The notes: generated from the letters alone by a model not told the origin. A stretch of 64,000 nucleotides of DNA from Bradyrhizobium sp. in8p8 (GCF_000426845.1 NZ_AUGD01000012.1:62001-126000); one strand, 5' to 3'. Shown: positions 25,984-35,566, counted from the first letter of the stretch. Made by a program: numbers and translations.

Positions 25984-27642
25984 ATGACCTCAAAGATCGA
26001 CCCCATCACCCGCTCCGTTGTCCAGCATCGTCTAAGTTCGATCGTGAACGAAATGGGCGAAGCGATGCTGCGTACATCTTACTCGCAGATCCTGAACTCC
26101 AGCCGTGACTTCTCGCTGGGGATCTGCGACGTGAATGGGCGTTTGATTGCGCAGGCGGACCATATTCCGGTTCATGTCGGCGCGCTGTCCTGGGCGACGC
26201 TTGCGATCGAGGAGCGCTTCAAGGACATCAAGCCAGGCGACGTTCTGCTGCTCAACGATCCCTACCATGGTGGCAGTCACTTGCCCGATCTGACCGCGTT
26301 CGTGCCAATCTTCGATGGGGAACGGAGGCTGTACTGGACCATCGTGCGTGCACACCAGAGCGATATCGGCGGGGCGACCCACGGCGGCTACAATCCGGGC
26401 GCGACCGACATTTGGCAGGAAGGATTGCGGGTACCGCCGATCCGGCTTTATGAAGCGGGCAGACTTCGTGACGACCTGCTCGACATGCTGGCACTCAACG
26501 TGCGGAATTCTCGAGATTTCCGCGGTGATCTTGCTGCGATGATTGGTGCGGCGCACCTCGGCGAACGCCGTGTCAGGCGGCTGCTCGACGAGTTTGGTGG
26601 ACAGGTCGTCGAGGCCGCCGTCGAAGCAATTCTCGATGCTGCCGAACAACAGACGCGGGCAGTCCTAGCGACATGGCAGGACGGTACGTTCTATGGAGAA
26701 GCGTATCTCGACGATGATGGTCATGGTCGAAGCGATATCAGAATCGCCGCGAAGGTGACCAAGAAGGGATCTGACATCGAGATTGATCTTTCGGAGTCGG
26801 ACCCTCAGTCGACGAGCTTTGTCAATTCGTCGCACGCCAATATGCAGGCTGCGGTCGTCATGGCTTTTGCCTATCTCATCGATGCGGATATTCCCAAGAA
26901 CGCCGGCGCACTTCGGCCGCTGAAGGTCGTTGCCAAACAGGGCACGATCGTATGGGCAGATCCCGGCCGGCCGGTCACGATGTGCACCAGCCATCCTTCG
27001 AATGAAATCGTGGAGGCTATCGTCAAGGCACTTTCCCAGTCGTGTCCGGATCGTGCGATGGCCGGGTGGAGCCGCAGATTCCGCATCGCCATCCAGGGTG
27101 AGAATCCGCGGACAGGGCGCAACTTTATCTGGCATTTGTTCCAGGCCAGGCCCGGAGGAGGGGCGTCGTCGGCGGGCGATGGTTGGTCATCGATTGGTGA
27201 ATGGCATACGGTCGGGGGTATCAAATTCGGCAGCATCGAGGTCGATGAAGCCCGCTTTCCGCTCTATTTCCGGCATCACGAATTTCGTCCGGACTCCGGC
27301 GGAGACGGCAAGTTTCGCGGCGGCCTGGGCGTGTCGTTGGATCTCGTCGTGGAAACGGCGAAGCCTGCGCGAGCGAACACCGCAGGCGAGGGCACGAAGC
27401 ATGGCGCATGCGGGATGCTCGGCGGCAGTGATGGGCTTCCCCATCAGTACACTCTCGTGTCGCAGGGCCGCGCGCCGCGAGTGCTGCGCACGAAGGAGGT
27501 CGGCATCGAAGTCCTTCCCGGCGACTGCTTCGAGGTGCGCTCCTCAGGCGGCGGAGGATGGGGCCCCCCTGGTCAACGGTCTGCTGAAGCGCGCGAAGGC
27601 GACTTGATGCAGGGCCTGACGACAAAGCTCACGACGATTTAA
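25984..27642 (+). CDS. Hydantoinase B/oxoprolinase family protein
   Basis: A 552-residue HyuB-type subunit. Family marks are DPITRSVVQHRLSSIVNEMG at the start, LLNDPYHGGSHLPDL near 90-104, RAHQSDIGGATHGG, and the glycine-rich tail SSGGGGWGPP. With HyuA it forms an ATP-dependent hydantoinase or 5-oxoprolinase-type amidohydrolase in the cytoplasm. The stop of this gene overlaps the HyuA start by one base (TAATG). The B-then-A order is less common than A-then-B. Confidence 0.93.
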   Translation: MTSKIDPITRSVVQHRLSSIVNEMGEAMLRTSYSQILNSSRDFSLGICDVNGRLIAQADHIPVHVGALSWATLAIEERFKDIKPGDVLLLNDPYHGGSHLPDLTAFVPIFDGERRLYWTIVRAHQSDIGGATHGGYNPGATDIWQEGLRVPPIRLYEAGRLRDDLLDMLALNVRNSRDFRGDLAAMIGAAHLGERRVRRLLDEFGGQVVEAAVEAILDAAEQQTRAVLATWQDGTFYGEAYLDDDGHGRSDIRIAAKVTKKGSDIEIDLSESDPQSTSFVNSSHANMQAAVVMAFAYLIDADIPKNAGALRPLKVVAKQGTIVWADPGRPVTMCTSHPSNEIVEAIVKALSQSCPDRAMAGWSRRFRIAIQGENPRTGRNFIWHLFQARPGGGASSAGDGWSSIGEWHTVGGIKFGSIEVDEARFPLYFRHHEFRPDSGGDGKFRGGLGVSLDLVVETAKPARANTAGEGTKHGACGMLGGSDGLPHQYTLVSQGRAPRVLRTKEVGIEVLPGDCFEVRSSGGGGWGPPGQRSAEAREGDLMQGLTTKLTTI

Positions 27643-29699
27643 TGGATAGCCTGAAGATGTTTACCATCGGAATCGATGTTGGCGGTACGTACACTGACCT
27701 CGTCGCGGTCGATCGCGACGGCAACACCGTGTTCGCAAAATCGCCGACAACGCCGGCGGACCAGTCTGTAGGCGTCATGAATGGACTTGAGGAACTCGCA
27801 AGCCGGCTGAAGATGCCACGAGCGGAGATGCTCGCCAGGACGGACCGCCTGGTGCACGGGACTACAGTGGCGACGAACGCATTGCTCGAGCGGAAGGGGG
27901 CAAAGGTCGCGCTACTCACGACGGAAGGCCATCGAGACGTCATCGAAATGCGCGAGGGTCTGAAGGAAGATCGCTACAACCTCCGCATCCCACCCCCGGC
28001 CCCCCTGGTTCCGCGCCAACTACGCTTCGGTGTGCGTGAGCGCGTCAGGCCGAACGGCGAGGTGCTGATCCCACTCGATCAAGACTCCCTCGGTAATGCG
28101 ATCTCGGCGATCCGCGCCGCCGGAGCAAGCTCCGTGGCCGTGTGCTTCCTGCACGCCTACCGCAATCCAGCGCACGAGATTGCGACCGTCGAACGACTGA
28201 AACGCGAGCTTCCAGAGCTCAACGTCTCTCGGTCGAGCGATGTGTTGCCGCAGATCAAGGAGTATGAACGCGTTTCAACAACGATCGTGAACGCTTACGT
28301 TGCTCCGCTGGTGCGGCGCTATCTGACCAATCTAGAAGCCCGGCTGAGGGACGCGGGCCTGACCAGCAGCCTTTTTATTATCCTTTCGCATGGCGGGATG
28401 GCCCCGCTTGAGGAAGCCGCGCGGCTCGCTGCAGGCACCGTACTTTCCGGCCCCGCGGGTGGTATCTCGGGATCCCGGCGCTGTGCGGAACTGCTCGGAA
28501 TTCCCAACCTTGTCCCTTTCGACATGGGAGGAACCAGCACGGACATCTCGCTGATTACTGATGGTCGCGCGTCGCTGTCCGCTGAGGGAGGGCTCGCCGG
28601 TCAACGTATCGCGCTAAGGAGTCTCGATATCGCGAGCATCGCCGCCGGTGGAGGGTCGATTGCTACTCTAGATGCGGGTGGTACGCTCCGCGTCGGGCCA
28701 GAGAGCGCTGGGTCGGTGCCAGGGCCGGCTTGCTACGGCAACGGTGGTGTTGAACCGACGGTTACCGATGCCAATGTCATTCTCGGATATCTGGACGCGT
28801 CTGCGTTCATGGGCGGAAAGCGGCCGCTCGATCGTGCAGCCGCAGAAGCGGCAGTCGATCGTATTGCGAAAGCGCTGGAGCTGTCGCGGGACGATGCAGC
28901 GGCTGGAATCTATCGAATGGTCAATCTGCGCATGGCGGACGGTATCCGTCTGATGACCCTGCGTCGCGGTGTCGACCCGCGACGCTTCGCGCTGCTTAGC
29001 TTTGGTGGCGCTGCCGGCCTGCACGCGGCCGAAGTTGCGCGGGAACTTGAAATCAAGCGCATCATCGTGCCGACGGCGGCGTCAGTCCTGTCCGCCTGGG
29101 GCATGTTGACCAGCGATCTGCGGTACGAGGTGAGCCATACGCATTACAGCGCCGGCCAACGGATTACGGCCCAGGAGGTCAGGGCCATCTTCGCCAACCT
29201 GGAAAGAGAGGCGACGGGTCGCCTGAAGTCGTGGTTTGGCGGCGATGTGGCAATCGAACGTTCCGCCGAGATGCGCTACGGCGAGCAGATCTTCCAGATT
29301 GATGTCCCGCTAAACAATCTTGATTGGGCGTCGGACGACATCGTCGATCGGTTAGAGGATCAGTTCCATCGTCGCCACGAAGAGCTATACACTTACTCGT
29401 CCCCGGATCAGGAAGTGGTGTTCGTCAATGCGCGGGTTTCTGCCCTAGGCGCTGTCCCGAGCGTCGGACAAGTCGCGCGTGGGCAGGAGACCGAAGCGCC
29501 TTGCAAACCAAGAGAACGTCGAAAGGCGTTCTTCGGCCAATGGCGAGAAGTCGATGTTTTCGCCGCCGATCAGCTTCGTCCGGGCAACAGAATCGAAGGT
29601 CCAGCAATTGTGGAAGCGGAAACGACGACAGTCGTCATCGGCGAGGGCGATCAAATCGAGGTAAACGATCTGGGCTGGCTCGACATCAGGCTCAGGTGA
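27642..29699 (+). CDS. Hydantoinase A/oxoprolinase family protein
   Basis: A 685-residue HyuA-type ATPase subunit. The N-terminal phosphate-binding loop is TIGIDVGGTYTDLV, then VHGTTVATNALLERKG, VLSGPAGGISGS and FDMGGTSTDISL as actin-fold motifs. The C-terminus includes GPAIVEAETTTVVIGEGD. The start may be 27642 or the ATG at 27657 directly before FTIGIDVGG. Last recognised gene of the operon: import, ATP-driven ring or amide opening, and transamination form a plausible pathway. Confidence 0.93.
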   Translation: MDSLKMFTIGIDVGGTYTDLVAVDRDGNTVFAKSPTTPADQSVGVMNGLEELASRLKMPRAEMLARTDRLVHGTTVATNALLERKGAKVALLTTEGHRDVIEMREGLKEDRYNLRIPPPAPLVPRQLRFGVRERVRPNGEVLIPLDQDSLGNAISAIRAAGASSVAVCFLHAYRNPAHEIATVERLKRELPELNVSRSSDVLPQIKEYERVSTTIVNAYVAPLVRRYLTNLEARLRDAGLTSSLFIILSHGGMAPLEEAARLAAGTVLSGPAGGISGSRRCAELLGIPNLVPFDMGGTSTDISLITDGRASLSAEGGLAGQRIALRSLDIASIAAGGGSIATLDAGGTLRVGPESAGSVPGPACYGNGGVEPTVTDANVILGYLDASAFMGGKRPLDRAAAEAAVDRIAKALELSRDDAAAGIYRMVNLRMADGIRLMTLRRGVDPRRFALLSFGGAAGLHAAEVARELEIKRIIVPTAASVLSAWGMLTSDLRYEVSHTHYSAGQRITAQEVRAIFANLEREATGRLKSWFGGDVAIERSAEMRYGEQIFQIDVPLNNLDWASDDIVDRLEDQFHRRHEELYTYSSPDQEVVFVNARVSALGAVPSVGQVARGQETEAPCKPRERRKAFFGQWREVDVFAADQLRPGNRIEGPAIVEAETTTVVIGEGDQIEVNDLGWLDIRLR

Positions 29700-29703
29700 C
29701 CGA

Positions 29704-29856
29704 ATGACGAGTCTGCTCAGGCTTCGAGACCGCTACTTCCGCTCTGGGACTTGGGTGTATGGAATCGGACGGGTCAGAAGCGACCGTGGTCGACGATCAT
29801 TGCAGGCCGCCGATTTCTTTGCGCCGGTGGTCCAAGTAGGGGAACTGTGGTTATAG
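29704..29856 (+). CDS. Possible small protein (50 aa), doubtful
   Basis: An ATG four bases after the HyuA stop opens a short frame beginning MTSLLRLRDRYFRSGTWVYG, with AGGTGA about 4 bases upstream as a possible Shine-Dalgarno. It is arginine-rich and matches nothing I know. It borders a decayed gene and may be chance. Confidence 0.2.
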   Translation: MTSLLRLRDRYFRSGTWVYGIGRVRSDRGRRSLQAADFFAPVVQVGELWL

Positions 29857-29889
29857 CAACGCGCGTCGGCGCTTTGGGCGCGCTTTACC

Positions 29890-30127
29890 ACCTTCGAATG
29901 GCTCGGATGGCTGCAATCAGGTTCGGTCTCCCGACGGTCGGCTCGGACCGCTAGCGTCGCGGCTGCCGCCGCTTTATGTCGCCGTCGATCCGGAGCGCGA
30001 TACGCCGGGGATCCTGAAAGGGTCTCCCTGGAACGCGGCTATCCGCATTGCACCTGGCCTGACCGGCTCGCGCGAGAACATCGGGATATTCAGCCAGTGC
30101 CGGACGGCGGCGAGAAAACACCGCCCG
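29890..30127 (+). pseudogene. Decayed fragment of an SCO1/SenC-family protein
   Basis: One frame reads LPPLYVAVDPERDTPGILKG and, after a degraded middle, GLTGSRENIGIF, which matches the central SCO1 pattern (VDPERDTP followed about 20 residues later by GLTG). Just upstream another frame gives MARMAAI, like the segment that follows the CxxxC motif in SCO1. The CxxxC copper site, the start and the C-terminal histidine region are missing, and the frame is broken. The remainder of the gap, 30128-30384, shows nothing I can name. Confidence 0.5.
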
Positions 30128-30384
30128 TGAGCGCTCTTCGGGATCGGGGTCCGCTGCGCGAACCTCTCCAGATCGTCTGGCCGAACCGGAATTGCTTCAA
30201 CCGGTTTACCCGCGGACTGCATCCCTGCAAGTCCTCCTTGGTAGCCGACGCCGGCATCCGACGCCGCCGGAACGGGCAGCCGGCCCGATGATCCAATCGG
30301 CCAACCAGATTGGGCTACGGCGCCATAACGGCCGCGAGACAGGGGTCTTAGGCTCGCTTCACTGAACAAAGGTTGGAGATCGCA

Positions 30385-31566
30385 GTGGATTTTGAACTTT
30401 CTAGGGAGCAGCAAGATATCAAGGCGCGCGCCGCCGCGTTCGTGGACGAGGTGTGCCGGCCACTGGAGGATCGATGGGGAACGGACGACTACGCCGTTCC
30501 CCACGACATCTTCATGGACGTGGTGCGCAAGTTTCGCGAGTACGGGTTCAGGGGCATCGCAGTCCCGAAGGAGGCCGGCGGCCAAGGGCTCGGGACCATC
30601 GCGAAGTGCCTGGTTTATGAGGAAATCGTCAGATCGCCCGTCATGCACGGCCTGCTTGCGACCTGGTCGGGATTCCTCGATCCACATCCCGCACTGTACG
30701 TCGCCCCTGAATGGCAGCGAGAGGCCTACCTCTACCCGATCCTCAAGGAAGACAAGTTCTATCACATCAACATCTCGGAGCCGGGAGCAGGTTCGGACGC
30801 GGCCGGTATCCAGACGACGGCCGTTCGCGTAGGCGACAGCTATGTCATCAACGGCATCAAGCGTTGGGCGCCGCCGCCGAACCATCCGGGCATCACGCCG
30901 AAATATCTCCTGTGCTACGCGGTAACCGACCCCGGGAAGGGGTACGAGGGGATCAGCCTCTTCCTCGTCGACTATCCCAACCCCGGCGTCTCCGTGCTGC
31001 GTGAATACGAGACCATGGCGCCAGGCACGTATCTGGGGAGAAGCTGCGACTACCAGTACAAGGATTGCGTGGTGCCGGCGAGGAACATGCTCGGTCAGGA
31101 AGGCATGGGATTCCGCTACATGATGGACCAGCTCAATCGCAACCGCACGGTGATCGGCGCGCGACTGACCGGTACGGCTCGCTGGGCGCAGGGCGAGGCG
31201 GCGAAACGGGCGCGCGAGCGCGAGACCTTCGGCAAGCCGCTTGCCGAGCGGCAGGCCATTCAATGGATGCTCGCCGAATCCGAGATGGATCTCGAGCAGT
31301 CGCGCCTGATGGTCTACAAGACAGCCTGGATGCTCGATCGCGGCATGGATGCGCGCAAGGAGGCGGCCATGGTCAAGTGCTTTGCGCCGCTGGCCGCCTG
31401 CAGGGTGATCGACCGGGCCATCCAGATCCATGGTGGGCTCGGGGTGCTCAGGGAGAACCGCTTCGGTCAGCTCTACTTCCAGAGCCGGATCGCCCAGGTA
31501 GCGGAGGGCACGACCGAGGTGATGAAGATGACGATCGCGCGAGAAGTTCTGCGCGCAACGGATTAG
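30385..31566 (+). CDS. Acyl-CoA dehydrogenase
   Basis: A 393-residue FAD flavoenzyme that introduces a trans-2 double bond into an acyl-CoA. Visible: FELSREQQDIKARAAAFVDE, SEPGAGSDAAGIQTTA (flavin/substrate loop), QIHGGLGVLREN and the C-terminal FQSRIAQVAEGTTEV. The GTG at 30385 is chosen because GGAGAT lies 5 bases upstream and family homology begins there. It is convergent with the binding protein at 31627; the nearby acyl-CoA synthetase would supply its substrate. The chain is of the large-substrate type, but I cannot assign a specific acyl group. Confidence 0.9.
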   Translation: MDFELSREQQDIKARAAAFVDEVCRPLEDRWGTDDYAVPHDIFMDVVRKFREYGFRGIAVPKEAGGQGLGTIAKCLVYEEIVRSPVMHGLLATWSGFLDPHPALYVAPEWQREAYLYPILKEDKFYHINISEPGAGSDAAGIQTTAVRVGDSYVINGIKRWAPPPNHPGITPKYLLCYAVTDPGKGYEGISLFLVDYPNPGVSVLREYETMAPGTYLGRSCDYQYKDCVVPARNMLGQEGMGFRYMMDQLNRNRTVIGARLTGTARWAQGEAAKRARERETFGKPLAERQAIQWMLAESEMDLEQSRLMVYKTAWMLDRGMDARKEAAMVKCFAPLAACRVIDRAIQIHGGLGVLRENRFGQLYFQSRIAQVAEGTTEVMKMTIAREVLRATD

Positions 31567-31590
31567 CGCTGATATCCGGCTAGAAGATGC

Positions 31591-31611
31591 ACGCCCGGCT
31601 CGACCGGGCGT
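31591..31611. terminator. Bidirectional terminator hairpin
   Basis: ACGCCCGG and CCGGGCGT form a perfect 8-bp stem with loop CTCGA in the 60-base gap between the convergent acyl-CoA dehydrogenase and binding-protein genes. No strong T run follows on either side. Confidence 0.6.
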
Positions 31612-31626
31612 CGCTCTGCTTCGCCG

Positions 31627-32838
31627 CTATTTCTCCGCGTCGATCACTTCGCCGATGGGCTTCCATCGTGTTCCATCGAATTGCATGAGCTGTTCCTGGC
31701 TCATCGGCGTGTAACGGGTCGCGCTGGTATTGAGCTTGATGCCGGGGAGCATCATCGGAAGCTCGAGGTCCTTGATGCTCGCCGCCTGCTTCATCAGGTT
31801 CTCGCGGGTGAGATCGTCGCCGCAGTTCTTCAATACGTGGACTAACGTCTGAGCCGTGGCATAACCAAACACGTGATAGGTCTCGGACGGATTGGCGTCG
31901 GGCATGTACTGCTTCATGAAGGCCAGATAGTCCTTCATGCCGGCATCATCAGCCCAGGCGGGATCGTTCGGATCCTTGCGGAAGGCGACCGTGATCACTC
32001 CCTTCGAGTTCTCGAGCCCCGCCGGCACCAGCGTGCTCGAGATCGAACCGGCAGCGTCGCTGAGCAGGTGCAGTGCCTCCCATTTCGTTTCGGCCATCTT
32101 CTTGATGGCCTGGGCGGTGAATTTCGGCGTCGAGATGTCGAGGAATACGTCCGCTCCGGCAGCCTTCAAAGTCAGGACTTGAGAGTCGACGGTCGGCTCG
32201 GAGATCTCATAGCTAAGCTCCTTGACGATCATCGAGGCAGCCTTGTCACCGAGCCCGTCGCGAAACCCCTTGGCATAGTCTCGCCCGAAATCATCATTCT
32301 GGTACAACACGGCGATCTTCGCGTTGGGGCGCTCCTTCAGAACATATTTGGCATAGATCACGCCCTTGGCGTGATTGTTGGGCTGCCAGCCCATCGACCA
32401 CGGATAGTTTGCGGGCTCGGAGACGCGATTGGCGCCGGTGCCGAGAAACAGGCCCGGGACTTTCTTGGCGTTGAGATATTTCTGGATGGCGAAGTTGGTC
32501 GGCGAGCCGAAGGTCCCGACGATCGCCAGGACTTCATCGCTCTCCACCAGCCGGCGCGTCTGTTCGACGGCCTTCGGGGGACTGTAGCTATCGTCGAGCG
32601 AAATCAGGTTGATCTTGCGGCCATTGACGCCGCCTTCGTCATTCACCTTGCGGAAATAGGCTGTCATGGCGCGGCCGATGGCCGCAAAGCTGGAGGCCGG
32701 GCCGCTATAGGGCATGGTTTGACCGATCTTGACCTCGCTCTCGGTGACGCCTGGTCCTTGTTTGCCGCTCTCGGCACATGCGATCGGGGAGAGGACGGCG
32801 CATGCCATTGCGCAGGTCGCGGCGATGAGCTTATTCAT
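31627..32838 (-). CDS. Branched-chain amino acid-type ABC substrate-binding protein (orphan)
   Basis: A 403-residue periplasmic protein. The ATG at 32838 begins a signal peptide (MNKLIAATCAMACAVLSPIACAES); a much longer frame to 33261 merely runs through the synthetase gene. Typical segments: VKIGQTMPYSGPASSFAAIG and VLYQNDDFGRDYAKGF. It lies 32 bases after the acyl-CoA synthetase in a leftward operon without permease or ATPase. The context suggests a carboxylic acid that is then activated by the synthetase. Confidence 0.9.
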   Translation of the reverse strand: MNKLIAATCAMACAVLSPIACAESGKQGPGVTESEVKIGQTMPYSGPASSFAAIGRAMTAYFRKVNDEGGVNGRKINLISLDDSYSPPKAVEQTRRLVESDEVLAIVGTFGSPTNFAIQKYLNAKKVPGLFLGTGANRVSEPANYPWSMGWQPNNHAKGVIYAKYVLKERPNAKIAVLYQNDDFGRDYAKGFRDGLGDKAASMIVKELSYEISEPTVDSQVLTLKAAGADVFLDISTPKFTAQAIKKMAETKWEALHLLSDAAGSISSTLVPAGLENSKGVITVAFRKDPNDPAWADDAGMKDYLAFMKQYMPDANPSETYHVFGYATAQTLVHVLKNCGDDLTRENLMKQAASIKDLELPMMLPGIKLNTSATRYTPMSQEQLMQFDGTRWKPIGEVIDAEK

Positions 32839-32870
32839 GCTCCATTCCTTGTCTGGTTGGTCGAGGGGTA

Positions 32871-34397
32871 TCAGGCGGGCTGCAGGTAGCGCTGCTTCAG
32901 CACATGCTTGAATAGCTTCCCATTCTCCTGCCGCGGCAGTTCGGGCTCGAAGTCGATCGAGCGCGGACATTTCACGTGCGAGAGCTCCGCCCGGCAGAAC
33001 GCAATCAGATCCTGTGCGAGCGCGGGCGAGGCCTGCGACGGATTCTTGAGCTGGACGACTGCCTTGACCTCTTCGCCATATTCCGGGTTCGGTATCCCGA
33101 ATACCGCTACGTCGGCGACCTGCGGGTGCAAGGCCAGGCGGTGCTCGATCTCGGCGGGGTAGATATTGACACCGCCGGAAATGATCATGTGCGATCGACG
33201 GTCGGTAAGATAGAGATAGCCTTCTTCGTCGACATAGCCGACATCGCCGATGGTCGACCAACCCAGCGCGTTGCGGGATCGCGCGGTCTTCTCGGGATCG
33301 TTGTGATAGACGAACTGCGGGCCGTCAAAATAGACGTCACCGATCTGGCCAGGTCCGAGCTCGTTCTGCGCCTCGTCGAGAATGTGGATGGTGCCGACGC
33401 AGGCGCGACCGACCGAGCCGCGATGAGCGAGCCATTCTGCAGTCGAGATACAGGTGGCGCCATTGCGCTCTGAGCCCGCATAGTATTCCCACACGATCGG
33501 CCCCCACCATTCGATCATCTGCTCCTTCAGAACTGGCGGGCAGGGTGCGGCCGCATGGATGGCGCAGCGATGCGATGACAGATCGTAGCGGGCGCGTATC
33601 TCGGCGGGCAGCGCCAGCAAACGAAAGAACATCGTGGGGACCCATTGGCTGTGGGTGACGCGGTAGCGCGCGATGGCGGCAAGCGCCGGCTCGGCCGCGA
33701 ACTTCGTCATGATGACGGCGGTCCCGCCGCTTTCCAGCGTGCGCATGGTGAAGCGCAGCGGCGCGCCGTGATACAGGGGTGCGGGCGAAAGATACACGGT
33801 GTCCTGCGCAAAGTTGAAATTGCTGCGGACCCAGTCGCCGGAGGCCTGGGCCTGCCGAACGCTGGAGAACAGCGGCTGCTTGATGCCTTTCGGCTTCCCG
33901 GTCGTGCCGGAGGAGTAGAAGAAGTCCTTGCCCACGGGACCGTCTCCGATTTCGATCATGCGGTCGAAACGCGAGAGCTCGGCGGCATAATCGAAGCTGC
34001 CGTCATCGGAGCCGCCGATCACGAAGATGGCGCACCGGTTAGTATTGTTGGCCTTGAGCGCGCGCACGGTGTCGGCGAAGCGCGCTGCGACAAAGAATAT
34101 CTTCGCGCCGCTGTCCCGGACGATGTAGGCGGCCTCATCGGACTGCAGATGGGTGCTGACGGGCGTGTAATAGACGCCGTGCCGCCGAGCGCCCCAGAGC
34201 AGCTCGAAATAGGTGAGGTCGTTGTCGAGCATGATGGCGACGCCATCGCCGACGGTAAGGCCCATCCAGACGAGGATCTGGGTCACACCGTTCGCTCGCC
34301 GGTCGAGTTCGCCATAGGTGAGAATGTCCTTCGAGAAGGCGACGCGCGCTGCGATTTTCTCAGGATGACGCTCGGCCCATTGACGCAAGATCGGCAT
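32871..34397 (-). CDS. AMP-forming acyl-CoA synthetase
   Basis: A 508-residue adenylate-forming enzyme that makes acyl-CoA from acid, ATP and CoA. The P-loop-like motif is FFYSSGTTGKPKG (about residues 160-172), the A5 region YYAGSERNG, the A7/A8 region GYVDEEGYLYLTDRRSHMI followed by SGGVNIYPAEIE, and the catalytic lysine in PRQENGKLFK. The ATG at 34397 has GGGGA close upstream; a GTG at 34418 is possible. Cotranscribed with the downstream binding protein. Confidence 0.92.
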   Translation of the reverse strand: MPILRQWAERHPEKIAARVAFSKDILTYGELDRRANGVTQILVWMGLTVGDGVAIMLDNDLTYFELLWGARRHGVYYTPVSTHLQSDEAAYIVRDSGAKIFFVAARFADTVRALKANNTNRCAIFVIGGSDDGSFDYAAELSRFDRMIEIGDGPVGKDFFYSSGTTGKPKGIKQPLFSSVRQAQASGDWVRSNFNFAQDTVYLSPAPLYHGAPLRFTMRTLESGGTAVIMTKFAAEPALAAIARYRVTHSQWVPTMFFRLLALPAEIRARYDLSSHRCAIHAAAPCPPVLKEQMIEWWGPIVWEYYAGSERNGATCISTAEWLAHRGSVGRACVGTIHILDEAQNELGPGQIGDVYFDGPQFVYHNDPEKTARSRNALGWSTIGDVGYVDEEGYLYLTDRRSHMIISGGVNIYPAEIEHRLALHPQVADVAVFGIPNPEYGEEVKAVVQLKNPSQASPALAQDLIAFCRAELSHVKCPRSIDFEPELPRQENGKLFKHVLKQRYLQPA

Positions 34398-34501
34398 TTC
34401 TTCCCCGCTGACGGCCACGTCGGTGGCCGATTGGCGGGTAGTATCAGGTCAATGGCGCGGCCGTTGAAATGACCAAGCATGCCAATCGGATTGGCGGAAT
34501 C

Positions 34502-35566
34502 CTACCGCGCGTCCACCGCGGCGGCGTGACGCTCGCGGAATTCGCCCGGTGTCAGCCCTGTCCACCGCCGGAATGCACGGTGAAACGTGCTGAGCTCCGA
34601 GAACCCCAGCGACAGCGCAATCTCCTCGAGCGGCAGGCGGGATTTCTTGAGCATATGTGTCGCAATGTCGCGCCTGACGCGATCCTTGAGCTCCTGGAAG
34701 CCGCACTGCTCCTCCTCGATCAGGCGACGGCGCAGGGTCTGTGGCGAGACGGCCAGCGTCTCCGCGACGTCCTCGAGCGACATGGGACGTTTGAGGTTGC
34801 GGCGCAGAATGGCGCGAACGCGTTCGGCAACGCTGCTGTCGTCCCTGTAGCGCACGAGCAGCGCGTTCGGCATGGAGGCTAGAAACCGCCGCAGCCGTTC
34901 CTCGTCGGGCATGATCGGCAGATCGAGCAGCTCGGCGTCGAAGCGAATTTCGGTGCGCGGCTGATCGAACAGCATGGGAGCCCGGTAGAAAGGCTCGAGC
35001 TCGGAGCTGAAGGGCTCCTCCGAGAAGACGTAATGCACGGTGATCAGGGGCAGACGACGGCCCACAAGCCAGCACATGAGGCCGTAGGTGAACAACAGGA
35101 TGGCGCCATTGACCATTCGCCGGCGGTTCGGCTGCTCGATCCTGTCGGTCACGTAGACCGAGGCGTCGTGCTCGCCTTCGGCGAGTCGAACGGCGAAGTC
35201 GTCCACGACGAGATGATAGAACTGGCAACCTATCCTGATGGCCTCGCGCAGGTTGGTGCAGCGGATGAGCAGGCGGCACATCATGCGAAACGTGCCGGGC
35301 TTGATGGGCCTGCTGCACAGCAGCCAGAGTTCGTCACGCGTTTGGCGCGTCAAGGTTGCGATCATGCGCGCGAACTGCTCCTGCGGCAGACGGGTGCCCG
35401 GCCTGTCAAGCTGACCGTTCGCGATTCCCGCGCGTCTCAGGAGCCGATTGATGTCGAGCCCGGCCTCCCGCGCACCGCTCAGCACCAGGCCGACATAGCC
35501 GGTGTCGATTGCCGAACGCGGCGGCGTTTGAGCTGATCGGCTCCTGGCCTGTGAGGTTCCCGACAT
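34502..35566 (-). CDS. AraC-family transcriptional regulator (OruR-like architecture)
   Basis: A 354-residue regulator. Residues 1-200 form an arabinose-binding-like/OruR-type sensor domain (YVGLVLSGAREAGLDINRLLRRAGI at the start). Residues about 250-345 carry two helix-turn-helix motifs (MSLEDVAETLAVSPQTLRRRL and LPLEEIALSLGFSELSTFHRA), ending in the family signature FRRWTGLTPGEFR. It is divergent from the quinone oxidoreductase and lies upstream of the acyl-CoA synthetase; it may control either. Confidence 0.9.
   Translation of the reverse strand: MSGTSQARSRSAQTPPRSAIDTGYVGLVLSGAREAGLDINRLLRRAGIANGQLDRPGTRLPQEQFARMIATLTRQTRDELWLLCSRPIKPGTFRMMCRLLIRCTNLREAIRIGCQFYHLVVDDFAVRLAEGEHDASVYVTDRIEQPNRRRMVNGAILLFTYGLMCWLVGRRLPLITVHYVFSEEPFSSELEPFYRAPMLFDQPRTEIRFDAELLDLPIMPDEERLRRFLASMPNALLVRYRDDSSVAERVRAILRRNLKRPMSLEDVAETLAVSPQTLRRRLIEEEQCGFQELKDRVRRDIATHMLKKSRLPLEEIALSLGFSELSTFHRAFRRWTGLTPGEFRERHAAAVDAR

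Noticed and set aside
29974..31431. Long minus-strand frame (485 codons) over the acyl-CoA dehydrogenase
   Set aside because: Antisense shadow; the plus-strand reading is an unmistakable acyl-CoA dehydrogenase.
31627..33261. 544-codon version of the binding protein at 31627
   Set aside because: The extra N-terminal part runs through the acyl-CoA synthetase in the wrong frame; the signal peptide begins at 32838.
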